DNA of 64,000 bases, from positions 39,132,501 to 39,196,500 of the forward strand of contig NC_070603.1 in assembly GCF_027172205.1 (NCBI RefSeq), written 5' to 3'. The notes beneath the pieces are model-generated. The model worked only from the letters and a program-made list of their open reading frames with translations, had not been told where the DNA came from and ran no database searches. Position numbers and translations under genes: made by a program. The DNA is from Podarcis raffonei. Taxonomy: Eukaryota > Chordata > Lepidosauria > Squamata > Lacertidae. Positions 61,633-64,000 of this stretch are shown here, piece by piece (the stretch's first letter is position 1; every line of letters begins with the position of its first letter).

Positions 61633-64000
61633 AGTGTTCAGTGGTTAATTTTTTTTATCATCTTATGTCTCAAATTTATGAAGGTTTTCTTAGGAGCTGG
61701 CATGTTAACAAGTAAGGATCATAACATCTAAAAAAATCTCAAATTCTTTTTGAAAATCTTTTGCTAATGTGGGTTTTTCTAATATGTCATTCTACTAGAC
61801 ACCTTTTCTTGTCTTGGATATTTACTTTGTTACCTGGTATGGAAGTCCATATGTGCTATGAATGAGGCCATTTGTTGTTACTAGATTAAATCTTGATTTC
61901 CAGTCATTGTAGATAGTGTTTCATTAGTTGGTTGTTATTCTTCATTCTGTATAAAAGAGCAGCCTAAACATAACTGTGTTGATTAGATTTTGGGGATGTA
62001 GTTTGTCATCCCATTCATCTAGATGGGTAATGCTGAAATTTCAGAGAGGATATTTTCTCCTGTGGAGGCTAGGCATTTGGGCTTAGTTTTGAAGGCTTTA
62101 TCCTATTTTTCTAAACGATTGAAAATGTTGGACAATTTGCTTGATCTTTGTGTCCTTAAAGCTAATGGCAGTCATTGGTTATACTGCTCCTTACCCACAT
62201 TTAATTGCCCCTTAGGCATACTTCCTTGGGTTCACAGGTTGTGTTCAGGGGCTTCAGTGATGGAATTTTCAGATAAGAAATTGCAGCTTTTATTACAGGC
62301 AGGTTGAGGAAAGGAATGTATCTTCTTTAAAGCTCTTCATTCCAAGATTTTCTCTGTCCAGAATTCAACTGCCCCCCAAAAAACAGCTATGGAGGAGATT
62401 ACCAAAACACATTGTTCATGTGAAAAGTGGTTTCAGAAGGGGATGAATATACTTGGTGATAAGTATCAATGTGTGCTTGTGGGCTTCCCTGTTTATAAGG
62501 AAGAACTGGTTTTAGCATAATGTTAGCTTTCTTTCTGTAGAATCTGTGGTTGGCTACTTTATTCAAGGTGAAGCTGTCTGGTTTGTTCTGCAGCTATATG
62601 TAAATTAGGCATAAAGCTTTGCGGAAAACTGCTGCCAGTGTGCCCACCACCAGATTAGAGTTTATTCACACTTTATTGCACCGTCTTGTGCCTTCTCCTG
62701 TCACCTTGGCTAGTTAAGGAGCAGAGTTCTTTATGTGTGTTGTAAAAGTTACTTTATGTGCTAACATTGTGGTTAAAATGATGTTACATGCATGTAATCG
62801 TAATATGTCTGTATTGGTCCTATAATTTTAACTTGATAAATTTAAGACTAGTTACTCTGACTTGATGTTTTTATGGTGTGTCTAGGTCCCTGCCAAAGTT
62901 TGAATTAGATCTCCTGAATTAGCAGTTACCTCAGATGCCACATGTATATAAAGGCAACAACTTATTTGCGCATGTTTGTGCACATGCGCATCAAATTGAC
63001 CTGTGGCTGGAAAAGGAGGCATAATGGGGCAGAGTGGGCCTATGTGTGCTCCACCATCGTGCACAGTAACCTGGCACGCAACCCTCACACAAATCAGGGG
63101 TTGCCTGTAATTTTTTTGTGTAGTATAGATTGACAGAGATTCTCATTTTGTGTAAACAGTGTAGTACTTCATTTTCATAGTTTCACCATAGAATATCAAC
63201 ATAGCAACAACTTCCACAGTGGGAAGGTTCACATAAGTCCTATGAGAGATCAGTATTGTTACTACTCGCTCTTCCATTTCCCCCTCCTTTTTTTTCTACC
63301 TCTGGCTTGGCTTGGGTTCTTCTGATTTGGATGGATTAGGGTCAAATTTTTCCATAGATTGATTGTAGATTATTCTGAAAGTTTGTAGAGGTGGTAGATA
63401 TACAGTCTTCCATGCCCATGAGTCTGTTGCTTAATTCTAGGTAAACTATACAGTAAGATACAGAATGCACAATAACATCTGTAGACCCTAGGGGCTGTTC
63501 TGGTAGTGTGGTGATTTACATTTGACTCACAACTGTTGCAGCCCTGGTTGGTTATTTATATCATCTATGGAGCTCTGTTAATGAGTCCTGGAGGCTGTTA
63601 TAGTGAACCACATTGAGACTAGAAATATTTCATGTTCCTTGATGCTTTGCTGCTATATTGCAAAAGGTCAGACATAAGAGTTTTCGCTTCCTAAAGGCAC
63701 AACTGGGAGATACCACACTTTGCCAGAACAGCAGCAGGTATGCTTCTTCCCTGATGCAGTGCAGCTGTGTTTGTTGCACAGTGGTTGCCATCCAGGTTAC
63801 ATAGATGAATTGCATGTAGAGGAATAAGTTACTGCAGTTGGAGCATGGCTTCCTAAGATAGGCACTAAGATCCAAAGTACAAACTTCAAAACTTGATGAA
63901 ATTGAACCAAAGTTCTTGATTCTGAAGGCTGCAGCATGGACAGCTTCTCAAATGGATGGCATTGCGTTAAATCTTCAGGTCTTAAAAAAATAAAATAAAA
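61633..64000 (+). other. MAP2K4 intron 2, no further exon seen
   Basis: No segment matching MAP2K4 exon 3 (the ERLRTHSIESSGKLKISPEQ region in human) was found, so the third exon lies beyond the window. ORFs at 62023-62307, 62882-63133 and 63630-63875 show no family signal. No clear transposon. Confidence 0.4.

Overview
This is a vertebrate nuclear window, almost certainly from a squamate reptile. The genes have ordinary GT-AG introns and CpG-island promoters. The repeats include a tRNA-derived SINE of the Sauria type, BovB, CR1, L2-like and L1 LINEs, many short hAT elements and TA-flanked MITEs. A lacertid-like lizard is possible, but that narrower placement is only inference.

Four protein-coding genes were rebuilt exon by exon from splice sites, reading phase and similarity to human proteins recalled from memory. 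SCO1 (minus strand, coding 16409-24941, 6 exons, 260 aa) is a mitochondrial copper chaperone for cytochrome c oxidase. ADPRM (plus, coding 26467-30626, 3 coding exons, 350 aa) is a metallophosphoesterase acting on ADP-ribose and CDP-alcohols. TMEM220 (minus, coding 31793-37879, 6 exons, 184 aa) is a small multipass membrane protein of poorly known role. MAP2K4 (plus, coding exon 1 at 41254 and exon 2 at 59039-59138, then off the right edge) is the stress-activated MAP kinase kinase MKK4.

Layout: 1-15.7 kb has no recognisable gene and is dominated by mobile elements, including a solo LTR, a palindromic insertion holding a BovB fragment, and a 5'-truncated L1. SCO1 and ADPRM are head to head across a CpG island with clustered ETS-type motifs. 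ADPRM and TMEM220 converge tail to tail. TMEM220 and MAP2K4 are head to head, with start codons 3.4 kb apart; in human several genes (PIRT, SHISA6, DNAH9, ZNF18) lie between them. From 41.3 kb onward the window is mainly MAP2K4 introns 1 and 2.

The best leads are in MAP2K4 intron 1: a 33-nt cassette exon matching the known 11-residue insertion isoform, and a second frame-preserving candidate cassette of 66 nt that I do not recognise. Others are a CAGTAG tandem acceptor in SCO1 whose upstream choice gives an immediate stop, an ADPRM upstream ORF overlapping the start codon, and several nested transposons with clear target-site duplications that date the insertions relative to each other. I saw no previously undescribed multi-gene system.
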